Positions 38,521 to 49,700 of a DNA stretch of 64,000 nucleotides are shown in pieces. This DNA is from Daphnia carinata (lineage: Eukaryota > Arthropoda > Branchiopoda > Diplostraca > Daphniidae), in NCBI RefSeq assembly GCF_022539665.2, contig NC_081333.1:7252971-7316970 (forward strand), given 5' to 3'. The translations under genes were made by a program, and so were the position numbers. A model generated the notes under the pieces. The model searched no databases, was not told where the DNA came from, and worked only from the letters and a program-made list of their open reading frames with translations. How positions within the stretch are numbered: position 1 is the stretch's first letter; the number at the start of each line of letters is the position of its first letter.

Positions 38521-39249
38521 TCCCAAACTGTCATCGTGCCCAAATTTCAATGTCATTGATTTGAAAAAGAAGGAATGGCGAGAATTGTTAAATTTGACAA
38601 CCGTTTAAGTGAGGCTAACTATCGGAACAGTTCACAACAACGGGATATGGGCTGCACATTGTGCAATCTTGTTACGTTGAAGGTATGTGTGCCTTGGGAG
38701 AATGAAATAGAATAGCATTGATCTCAAGTTCAGTGGGACGTGTTTCTCTATCTTATGATTTTGATTTTCCTCTTTTTTTCTTTTCCGACTTTTTCTCTTT
38801 TTAGTGTGTGTAATCCAGCAACATGGAAAAATCGTTTCCCGTCCTGTTCTTTTGTCCAATTCGATCCCACCAAATTCAACGTGGCAGTTGTAAATACTGT
38901 AGATATTTATACATAATTGGTCTCGAAGTGGACAGTTTTGATCGTGTCTTGGTCTGTGTTCTATATGAACTTGTGTTTTTCGACCTTTCTATTGTTTTAG
39001 ACGGATGTGTCATTCATGTTTGTAAAACCCGTGCGGATGGATCAGGCTTGTTGGTTTTGTAAGTACAATACAATATCGCTTAAGAACATGGAAGATCATG
39101 GTGTGGCCTCATTATTGACAAACTTTATCCATAATCAGTATTTTCGTAAGATAAGTTCGATTGCTCTTGATGTTTTGACAATCATATATCTCAGTTTCCA
39201 TTTCCCGACTTGGCAACGCTGAGAGATAACCATATGTTGTTGTTGTGAA
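38521..39249. other. Kdm3 3' UTR and TMEM256 upstream region
   Basis: No gene seen. The left part should be the Kdm3 3' UTR and the right part the TMEM256 promoter. Short open frames here have no recognisable features. Confidence 0.5.
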
Positions 39250-40086
<837 letters not shown>

Positions 40087-40241
40087 AATGCAAGTAGTGC
40101 ATTACATTGTTACGTGTTGCAAAACAAACGTTACGCTTGTGGCGTGAGAATTCATAGCATCTCACATCGGTATAGTCGATGATTTTGTGTTGTGGTTGAT
40201 TTGGGTTAAAATATAAACACCGCTTCCAGTTTCTCAGGTTG

Positions 40242-40340
40242 CAATAACTCTAGGTAGAACAAACGCCCTTTCATCTATGAAGACAATCTCTTCGCCGTTC
40301 ATGATATTGCCGCGTTCAACGAATGTTGTCATGTAGCTGA
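40242..40340 (-). other. Orphan coding-like exon, 32 codons plus stop
   Basis: On the minus strand a good acceptor (TTTCTTTGCCTCAG) precedes a frame beginning CTACATGACAACATTC that reads YMTTFVERGNIMNGEE then IVFIDERAFVLPRVIAT and stops. Residue composition is very protein-like. I could not find a phase-matching upstream exon. It may be the last exon of the minus-strand candidate at 40795-41090 or a gene remnant. Confidence 0.3.
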
Positions 40341-40794
40341 GGCAAAGAAATAAGTTTAAACCTTATTTGTTCTGTCTAATTAGGGACATCAAAGTAATGG
40401 TTACTACACTAAAAATTTGCTGTATGTTTTTATTGTCAATAGATCGCAGATTTCTTAGGAATTTGCTTGAACACTGTGATCTTTTTAAAATAAAGATAGC
40501 CACCATGATAAGCACATTTTTATTTCAATAACCATACTATTTCTCATTTGATTTCAAATGCCTTAGGTTCTATGGGAAGAATTCTTGTGTTGTGAGGTGA
40601 AGTTGAACCCACATCTGTCACAGAAAGCTGACCCTAACATCAAACTTATTCGCAGCCCGCAAATCATAAGTAAGTTGATATATTTATCAAAAGCTGTAAC
40701 TGGGATTGTAATATGATGTATAACTTTTTACAGGCTAACTACCATTATGTGGCCATTCTGTTTACAATTGGGAAATGCTGGAATGAATTGCAAG

Positions 40795-41090
40795 CTAAAT
40801 GAAAGATGAATTGGCTGTTAACTGATTGTATTGGTTAACTATGTGGCAGCCGCGTATGTAGTCGTAATATCCTACATGCGAAGTAATCATTCCTTCTTCA
40901 ACATTTCCTTCTTTAATGAACGGAATAATGCGCGAAAACTAATTTACAGGGTTTTCTAGGAACAAACGTTTCCATTTTCCCATCCAAATTGCATTACTAA
41001 CTTTATTTTTTGTCTTATTCGGGTATAACCGAAAAACGATCTGGCAACGTCCTCGTGACACCCTATCCTCATTAAGGGTTCCGCCGCCAT
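40795..41090 (-). CDS. Hypothetical two-exon protein, 78 residues
   Basis: The ATG at 41090 lies in AACAATGGCGGCG, a YY1-type start context common in arthropod TATA-less genes. Exon 1 (40998-41090) encodes MAAEPLMRIGCHEDVARSFF and 11 more residues. A 59-nt intron (GTAATG...TTAG) follows, and exon 2 (40795-40938) continues in phase with FSRIIPFIKEGNVEEGMI and later YYDYIRGCHIVNQYNQ to a stop. The intron size is typical for this genome. I do not recognise the family and see no signal peptide or membrane segment. The true gene may extend further with other splice choices. Confidence 0.35.
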
Positions 41091-42228
41091 TGTTAAAGTA
41101 GCATTTGTCACGTACAGTAGTCTGATATAGTGTCTGGATTTTTACTACTTAGATCTGCTTGTTTTATTTCAATTTTGCCATTCTAATCCGATTCTCTTGC
41201 CTAAAAGAAATTAAATTTTTTTTTGCTTTTTAAAACCTCTACATTCTTGTACATTTCTTTGATCATAGAAGACATTTTGCAATGCGTGATCATCATCTCG
41301 GTCTCGGTTGGAACTCTAGACACCCGATATTTAATAGCGTTTTTTATACTTAAATGTTTTAACCGATTTCACGAATCTTACCAGTCCTCTTTTGCCACTG
41401 GGTGAAGCCTAAATTTTGAATACTGCCATCTCTGGTTTTGTAATAAGAGTGGAAAAACTTCATGGATTGGTAAGATTGAAAAGAAAGTGAATTTTGTAAC
41501 TTGCCTTGTCTCTTCCAATTTAGAGCCAAAATTTGGTGTTCCCAGTTCGTCATTGGAATTTTGGAGTGTCCAATGATGTCACAGGTATTTCTCACTTATT
41601 CAGTCTTCGATCTCGTTTGGTATTTCCCAAGACACTTCGAGTATTGAACCGAAGTCCACAGAGTATTTTGTCTATCGTAGTTCAGCAATAAGTTTGTATT
41701 TGCTGAGAGCTAACTCTTTGTTAGACTACCTGCAACAACCTGAAAGGTATAGACATTTTTCCTTAATGATTGTTTTAAGTCTAGTAAATTGATTTGTTAT
41801 TTTACGTTGATATGCGACTTAGTTTTCTTGTCTTGGTGGTGAAGGTACTAAATATGAGATTAAAAGATTTTTTCAAGGCACATTGCATTGCACATGCAAG
41901 GTAACAATTGTGGATTGGCTAAACATAAACGGGTTTGTGCAACTGGATTGACGTCGAGAAAACTACATGTTATGGTACTCAGAAAATTTTAGCTGGGAAT
42001 GCATACGAAATGTTTTTGCTTGTCGCCATATAATATTGGAAATTGGTATCATCTATAAGGTTTATTCTTTGTCGAAATAATTTAAATGTGTATATATATG
42101 TTATAAATAAATAAATGAAGCTATGAATTGGAATTGTTTTGTATTGTCCCTCCTCCTCCCACAATTCCACCTCTGTTTTACATAACACATACAAAGTTAC
42201 AATACATACATAAATACATACACACACA
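41091..42228. other. Unresolved stretch with possible exon fragments
   Basis: Two plus-strand segments look exon-like: about 41270-41401 (hydrophobic, ending before GTGAAG) and about 41524-41585 (between TTCCAATTTAG and GTATTT). They cannot be joined into a convincing protein and match no family I know. The right end is a simple AC-rich stretch. Could be a decayed gene. Confidence 0.25.
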
Positions 42229-42584
42229 GTTAGTGAACCCATTGGCTGCCACGCCATACAGCCCGTAGGCTGTTTTCCTACATTCTACGAATCGTTGTCT
42301 GATGGATCCACGACCAAATGGGACTTGTCCGGAAAGACAAGTCCGGGCTGACACGGCGATAGATACCATTAGGGGGATGCACACCCCAGGAATCTATCAC
42401 CGCATCGACTAAGGGAAGTCCCTATCGGTGCATCGCCTAAGGCGCCATTACGGCGAATCTTGGGCAGTTGCGACTACCCCACCCCATGGCATATAGACCA
42501 TGAGGCAGAGTAGCGCGGCCCGTCCCTAACGAGCTAAAAAAAAAAAGGGGAGAAAAATGGGTGGCAGCCAATGGGTTAACTAAC
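42229..42584. mobile_element. 356-bp non-autonomous element with 24-bp terminal inverted repeats
   Basis: The ends are 24-nt inverted repeats with one mismatch (left 42229-42252 begins GTTAGTGAACCCATTGGCTG; right 42561-42584). Both ends are flanked by ACACA, a possible 5-bp target duplication, though this lies in AC-rich DNA. The interior is far more GC-rich than its surroundings and dense in perfect hairpins: ACAGCC-CGTA-GGCTGT (42258-42273), GGACTTGTC-CGGAAA-GACAAGTCC (42321-42344), and a GATAGAT...ATCTATC arm enclosing GGGG...CCCC (about 42356-42404). An A-run lies at about 42537-42546. There is no open frame, so it must be mobilised in trans if it is a MITE. The A-run and structure also recall a retroelement 3' tail captured between inverted repeats. 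Confidence 0.65.
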
Positions 42585-43756
42585 ACACAAAAAACAAACA
42601 AACAATACCGTGAAGGACATGGCGATCCACGTTGACATCCTACGCCATTGCCGATGGGGGGATCCGGAGAAATTTTTCAGATGAAGACTGCATACGGCCA
42701 AGAATGGGCTGAGATGATATCCGAAGAAGAAGATTCAAAGTTCTAAAACGGAAAATCATATCACTATGGTTTAACTACAGAATCATAGACTGTTTTGTCA
42801 ATACCATAATTAGCCATTTGGATCTCTGGGTTGTAGGTGGCCTAGTAGAGAAGTTGTGAGGACTAGACATGTGGAGATGCTAATATTTATGGCTGGATAA
42901 CAAGAGAGCTGCGAAGACTGGAGTCCTGAGACAGCGAACACTAATGGTTGACAAAACTAGTAGATGAAGATTTTTCATTTCAAAGAAGATACTTCATATC
43001 ACTAAGATAATATTACAAAGTCATTAGGTAATGAACAGTTAGGTGTTCAGTGGTATTTCGGTCTAAGAAATCTGGTTACCTTCTGGCATCAGCATTCTCG
43101 TAGCATTTCCTGAACATAATCTCAATTAATGAATCATGCCATTAATTAATTTTTAGGTTGAAATGGGTTGAATTGGTGATAACAGTGTGATGGAACCGGC
43201 ATGATAGAAAAAAGAGTAGCTCGTTATTTTCTGGATCAGCAGCTCAGATGAATGAACAAGGAAAATCCTATCCCAGCAAGATAATGTTTTTGAAATGTTA
43301 TCCTTCCAAAATACACATAACAACGTAGCTATTGAATAGGAGATAACATACCGTTGATTTTCAAATGAATAATCCTTCAAAAGCCAACACTATTACGAAA
43401 CATTGCAAACACCAATTTTACTTCTTCCATGTAATCATTCATGATGGAGGCACATCAGCGTCATCTAGTTTTCTTTTTTTAATCGAATGAAAGAATTCCT
43501 TTAAACAGAAATGCAAAACTTGATTTTTACTTCAGATAACTTTACTGATCTCAGAGTGTTAATACGTAGCTATAAACGAAATTCAAAAAAGAAGATAGGG
43601 CCGAATGCGCTAAAACGTGTTGTGTCCATTAAAGATTAACTAACATTGAATATGGCTGAAAAACACGAAAATACTGGCGCCAGATTCTAACACATATAAG
43701 ACCAGTACTCTTAATGGTTAAAGTAATGGAGTTCATTTTCTACATTTTGAAAGTTG
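42585..43756. other. AT-rich stretch with no supported gene
   Basis: Only short frames. I see no domain, repeat array or RNA gene. Confidence 0.5.
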
Positions 43757-44090
43757 GCATGCAAATTTTCCGGAAGTTACCGGAAGTAGCTCATATCTTC
43801 AACAATACTGATCTCATAAAAAAACGAATAGGATTTTCGTGATCCTTATAAAATTTGGAGTCTAACTAACGCATTTTTAGTCAAAAGCCGGATTTGGCCA
43901 AAATCACGATTTTCCCTGAACTATAGTTCAGGGAAATTTGCGATTTTCGACGATTTTCGGGTATTTCGTATTGACCCATGGAATAGACCCCAAATTTGAC
44001 GAGGATTACGAAAATGCTAATCTTTTTTCTTGCATGCCAACAGATAAGGAGCTATTCAATATTTTAAAACCGGATGTCGAACCGGAAATT
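43757..44090. repeat. Foldback (long imperfect inverted repeat)
   Basis: Centred on a perfect 26-bp palindrome at 43911-43936 (core CTGAACTATAGTTCAG). The arms match outward for at least 95 nt: left 43826-43862 pairs with right 43986-44022, sharing ATTTTCGT and AAATTTGG blocks. Weaker pairing (CCGG...CCGG...TAGCTC) continues to about 43757 and 44090. No coding capacity. Such foldback or MITE-like elements are usual in arthropod genomes. Confidence 0.7.
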
Positions 44091-44413
44091 AAAATCCCTA
44101 AAATCTAACAAATGAGCTATTATCTAATTAACGTGGTTAACAAGATAATCATATTTTTAAAAATAAACTATGGTAAATAAACGTTAGGTAGCTTCTTAAA
44201 CATTTCTAAAGTACGGTTTTAGTTACAACTACCAGTTACAGGTATGCTAGTACTGCATTTACAGGAAACACCTTAAATACGGCACCGTAATTGGTTTGCG
44301 TGAAAGTGTCGGACACTTAACAAGATTAGTCACTTTAATCATTGTTTTGCTTGGTATTTACCTGATGTTAGAAATAAGCTCGGAGAAAAAATGTGTCACT
44401 ACTTTTCAAAACA

Positions 44414-44587
44414 ATGGGTTCCATTCTTACCATCTGGTGGAGCGCTCTGGTACTGCAAGTTAGTCTGCTACCTATTGTTGTGAATGTGTCAGTGAAAATG
44501 TTAACAGGAAAAGAGAGGTTTGTAACGGATAAAAAAGAAATGGACAGAAAAACAAACATTCCCACCGGGAATCTGCAGATCTTGTAA
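44414..44587 (+). CDS. Candidate 57-residue single-pass membrane protein
   Basis: The ATG at 44414 (context AAACAATGGG) opens MGSILTIWWSALVLQVSLLP, one hydrophobic helix running to about residue 27. It is followed by a charged tail (KMLTGKERFVTDKKEMDR) and a stop. The stop overlaps a donor-like GTAAGT, so the frame could instead be a first exon. No family recognised; the overlapping minus-strand frame looks less natural. Confidence 0.3.
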   Translation: MGSILTIWWSALVLQVSLLPIVVNVSVKMLTGKERFVTDKKEMDRKTNIPTGNLQIL

Positions 44588-46729
44588 GTTCGGCGACGTC
44601 TTGTCAAGAGACAAACACAACTTGTTTTGCTTTTCGAAAGATTTTTATTTAATTTTGGTAGAAAAAAAGAGGCGGGATGACCTAAGTTCCCGAAAAATCT
44701 CCACGAATTACAAAAAACATAAACGGTTATACAAAAAGAATGTCTTTACAAAAAGGAAAAAAAAACAGGCAAGCCAAACACCAGGATTGAAAAGAGAGTT
44801 CACCAAAAAAATGTTGTATCAAAATTCCTTGCAAAAGCGAAGGAGGGAGAGCGGGTGCAAAAAGACGGGGGCGGGTTGAAACCACGGATTTCCGGATTTT
44901 CTTCTTTGTTTTGGTTTTTTTTTTCTCCCCAGAAACTTTACCGAGTAACGTTTCCCTTTTCTTTACGTTTCTTTTTTCCTTAAGTGCCGTACTCCTGGTT
45001 TAGATATTAAACTAGATTACAAGGATGGATCCAGTTCCTAAGTTTGAACTACCTATCCGGTTTGATTGTTGGATGAAACAGGTTGAATAGGATTATCACA
45101 TGGAGAACGGACAAGCCAGAGAAATCATGGAGGAAAGGGGTGTGTATGTGTGTGTAGATTCTCGCACAGGAGAATTCGAGAGGAAGAGTGGTGTTGATTT
45201 CCAAGACGATTAGAAAAATAGAGGCAGAAAAATAAATCCAAACTCGCGGCCACTGAAAAAGACGTCATACCCCGCCTGAAATTGCAATGTAAAAAAACGA
45301 CGAGGAAACAAACACCACAACCTGGGTTGGTTTTCACCCCCTCCTACCTAACCGTTTAACAATTGGTTAGTAGTAGGTAAAGATTTAACAATCAAGCTAT
45401 TGGAGAGGGGGGGGGGGAAAGACGACTAAATGACAATCACACAAATACAAAACTAGTCCATCTTTTGGGTCTTCCCCTCTTTTTTTTTAAAGGGCCATTC
45501 TGGGGGGGACAGAAAAAAGTCAACTCCCTCGAGTTGCCATTTTCTATCGATCCCGATAAACCACATACCACTAACAAAACATTTTTTTCTCCTTCGTGAT
45601 TACAGAAAGGGAGAAGTTTTTTCAAAAAATATATATATAAATATAAAAAGCTTTTACCGGTTAAAAAAAAACGAACACTCAAGGTTTGTTTTAAAAAAAT
45701 AGAAATTAGAAACGACCAAAGGGTTGGGTTTGTGGGGTAAAAGATGGTATATAAAACTGACTAGGTTAAGACATTATCAGGAAATAAGAAACAATCAACA
45801 GAAAGTTAAAATATTCCAACAAGGAAACTGACCATACAGTTGATTTTTTTTTTTCAGTCCGCCCCATTACGGTTTATGTTCTTACGCGACAAGGAAGAAC
45901 AAATTTAGGCCTACTACCAGAAGTTAAAAATAGCTGTTAATTAAATTTGAAAAAAAAAAAACTTTTACTTTTAAGATCAATTAACCTCCTACCAATGGTT
46001 TGTTTTTTTTTTTGCTTTTTTTTTGTTTTTTTTGTCGTTTTGCTTTGCTTCTTTTGTTGCATTTAAATTAGATCGACTACCCAGGCTAACGAAAATTAAC
46101 ATTCGCTGAAGAAATAAACTAAATTTTAACTTTGCAAAAGCAACATCTTCCATTGCCATATGAAAAAGAGAAGGAAAACTCTGTTTTTATAACTAGTTGG
46201 AGAGAAAAATAGAATTTGATTAATCTCTACATAAAAAAAAGAAAAAGAAAAACCCTAAACAAAAATAATACTTCATTCTACAACCCAAAACAAATTCTTT
46301 GGTTTAGAAAGTCTTTTGGACTAAAGAAAGTACTTGAGGAAATGAAGTAGTAATCTAAGATATCGGAATTTGTTGCAAGCCCCAGCTAGTCCAAGAACCT
46401 TTCCCTTTCCAGGTTGAGAAAACAATAAACGGCATTGAAGCTGATGGGAATAAATGATGACCAATTGTCCTACTTCCTCAAGACAAATGCTTGGATTTCA
46501 GAGAGGAAAATAAGTCTTCGCTGAATTGCATCTACAAACCAGACCCCACCCACACCTGCGCAGTATCTGGGTGTTTGGTTACCGATGGTTAAGATGTAAG
46601 GAATTAGAAAGGAAAGAGTGCAAGGGAGGGGGGAGAAAGAGAGAGAGAAAGAGTGAGAAAAAAAGGAGATAGAAGAGAGAAAGAGGTAAGGAGAAATAGA
46701 GTTTCAAACTATCGATTTTTAGTGACGCT
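44588..46729. other. Probable CPEB 3' UTR and intergenic DNA
   Basis: AT-rich and full of A runs on the plus strand (U-rich on the CPEB sense strand), with no supported gene. Vertebrate CPEB2-4 and fly orb2 have long U-rich 3' UTRs, so much of this may be transcribed with CPEB. Confidence 0.45.
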
Positions 46730-49700
46730 TCACCAACGAAAGTGAACAGTTCGGGGTCGATCGGCTCCTTCCTTGACGAGTGGCTTGTGAAACTCTCTGC
46801 CAGGGCGAGAATGAACCATGGCCCAGCAGTGTTCACAGTAGTACTATAGTAACAAATGGATTGAATAGGTAGCAGCCTTTGGCGCTGATTTTGTAATTTA
46901 CAGTTAATATACCTGGAGACATGTGACGTTGGCGCAGAAGAAAGGAGCAAAGCGCCCAGCCGAGCGACTACCTTGGCATTCATCGCAGAATTGATCGTCG
47001 AGAACGTAGGGTTTAACTTCAACCTACATCAATTGTTTTCGTGAAATCATGTTTACGCGATAATCGTATATATTCTCTAGTTGTCTTACCCGTTTGTCGA
47101 TGTCTCCGTGCTGCAGTTGCACAAATCTCGCACTAATTGCGGCAATGTACGATTGCTGATTACTGAACGCTACACGTCCAGCTCCCTTAGGGTACTTCAA
47201 TTCTGGGTCGATGTCGATGCCAGCATAGCAAACACCCCCGTAGAGTCGATCCATAATCAGAGCTAGTTCGACTACACAACGAAAGGATACAAAAATAAAG
47301 TTAAATGAACGAGTATAAGATTACGTGCACAACGATAAAGGCTAAAATAAAAAATACGAGGGAAGATCATCGTCTTCCCACGCAAAGATCGACTTATCGA
47401 TCGGCCTGAAAATGCGTGCAGTCCCTACCCGCTTTGAGAGGACGTGGTACGCCGCCAACAAAGACTGTTTTGCGAGGGTCTAGTGGTAGAGAAGCGTCTA
47501 GAACGAAATCGGCATCAGACAATTTCCACGGCCGTATTTGTACTGGCTTATCCTGGATCGAGAAAGATAAATGTCAAAGCTGAGACTCTAGCCATTGTAT
47601 TTATCCGCAACTCTTTACCTTGATTGTTGGCGACGAAACGCACAGATACAATTTATCTTCTTCTTGCATACAAGATTCAATCAACTGCTGGACAGAGTTC
47701 TCTTCCTGCACAATGAAAACAGACGGGTTTAAATCAACAACTGCGGTTGAACGCACACGGCAGCTTACCTGAAACAAGAGGAACGCATAGCCTTTGGGAG
47801 GGAAGTACGATTTACTTTCGGCTTTGTGTGGCCAGTCGACGACCAGCGATCCGAAACGTCGAAAACTGGCATTGATTTCCTCTATGGAATTGCAAAAAAA
47901 AAAAGGCCAATGAGTTAGAAGGACAAGATATTTTGACAAGGACTCTCGATATCTGAGTCTACTTCAACATATGATACCTTCATCAATGTCGGGAGGAAGA
48001 CCTCCAACAAAGACTTTTCTCGAATAGCGCTCTCCAGATTCGGATCCGGAGGTGGAGACCGGGCTCCTCGGCGAGATACGCGATGGAGAGGGCAGACAGT
48101 GAGATTGCGAATGGATGGACAAAGATGGCAAGTAGTTACCGCCATTCATCCCGAAGCAATCTATGGTAAACATCAGAGAGAAAACATCGTTAGTTCACTT
48201 AAATGGCTCGGAAGTCACCAATCGATGAACTGACTACCATTTCTTAAAGGGCAAAGGAAGTTTTAAGCCAAGACAGAAACAATCCCATAAAAGATAAATA
48301 AATAAAATAAAAGAATAAAGTTCGGGGGGGTTATGTTTAGTCACTAAAGGAATCAATAGCAGCTCGTCAAGCGTAGTCATGGCAACTTGTTTGGCCTTCT
48401 TGATGGAGATTCCAGTGCTATAAAACCGCCACCGCCCGATACACTACTGAGGATTCTATTGACCTCGATCAACGTGGTGCCATAATTACCTAATCCAGCC
48501 ATCCCGCCGAGCCCCATGGTCAGTCCCATACCGTTGTCCTCGCCTCCGTAGTTCATATCCGTTCCGTCTAGTGCCGAATATTACTTTCCTGCTAAAAACA
48601 AAAACCACACGCAGAAAAAGAAAGAAATTTTACTTTGAAGGAAAGACCATCCATCATTTTACTACACTAATCCACCACTAGTAGTAGGAATCTACTTGGC
48701 TTCACAAGGCTCACGTTCCAAGTTTTCTATACGTTTCTGCTCCCCCCCCCCCCGACATGTAATCACGGTGGACGTGAGCCGGCATACATTTTGTTTGCAC
48801 TTTTAATTGCTTTCATTTCATACGCGGCTTAGGTTCAGTTTCTTCGCCATTGAATAACACAAAGTTGCACATGACGTCACTCGAGTCCGCTTATTGATTC
48901 AGGGTGGGTACCACGTGACAGAGCTGGTCTCGCGTGTGGGCGGGCCGGTACATCGGCTCTCCCCCCCGTTTCCTCCCGCTTTGTGCGTTCTATCCGCGCA
49001 CGCACGCCGCAGCTGCACCAGTCCGTTAGACTTTTTTTTTTCGTTCTTCTTTTTTATAATGAGCTAATCAATAACATCAAACACGTCAATCGGGGCCATC
49101 ACCACCTTTGGCTTGCTGGTCCTGTCCGTCGCCCGCTGTATTATGCATCATGTCGTGCAGGTAGTACTCCAGGCCGCGCATGTTATCCAGGGGGCTGGGC
49201 GTGATGGATCCGTGGGGGTCCTATATCAACAAAAAGGATCATCTCGATTAGTTTCCAATGGTTTACAAAAAGGTTTCCTTCAAAGACGCATTCGCTGCCA
49301 ACTGGTTGCTCGCTCCGCCCTTTCTTTTTCCAGCCAAGAGACTGGAAATAGAACGCCAACAACCAACAGCAAAATAAAAAAAAATCACAAGGAAACAAAA
49401 CAAGAAATCTAAAAAAAGGATAAAAAGGGAAACCAGTTGAGAAAATTTTACACTCTAGACCCAGATTCCGGATGTATCTGGGTCGCTTGGCATTCAGGTT
49501 CGATAGCCGAAAGGATTTCCTAATAGCCATTGTCACGACACGTGACGGGAACAACCGGCAAGATTGGAAAGAATGGCTTCTTAATTTCCAAGAAGCCGAT
49601 CAATAGTTCATATACGACGCTCATGCACAAGTGATAACTTCTTCTCTTCTTGTAGGTAGTCCACCAACGCATCCCAATCCAATCGTCCTAATGTTTTGAG

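Noticed and set aside
40570-40800. Plus-strand exon-like segments (EVKLNPHLSQKADPNIKLIR and NYHYVAILFTIGKCWNELQ)
   Set aside because: Flanking splice sites are fair, but no upstream exon fits and the second segment overlaps the better-supported minus-strand candidate.
48400-48490. Extension of CPEB exon 3 to a stop (VNRILSSVSGGGG...)
   Set aside because: The donor GTAATT at 48489 restores phase to the next exon (DCFGMNGG), so the extension is intronic.
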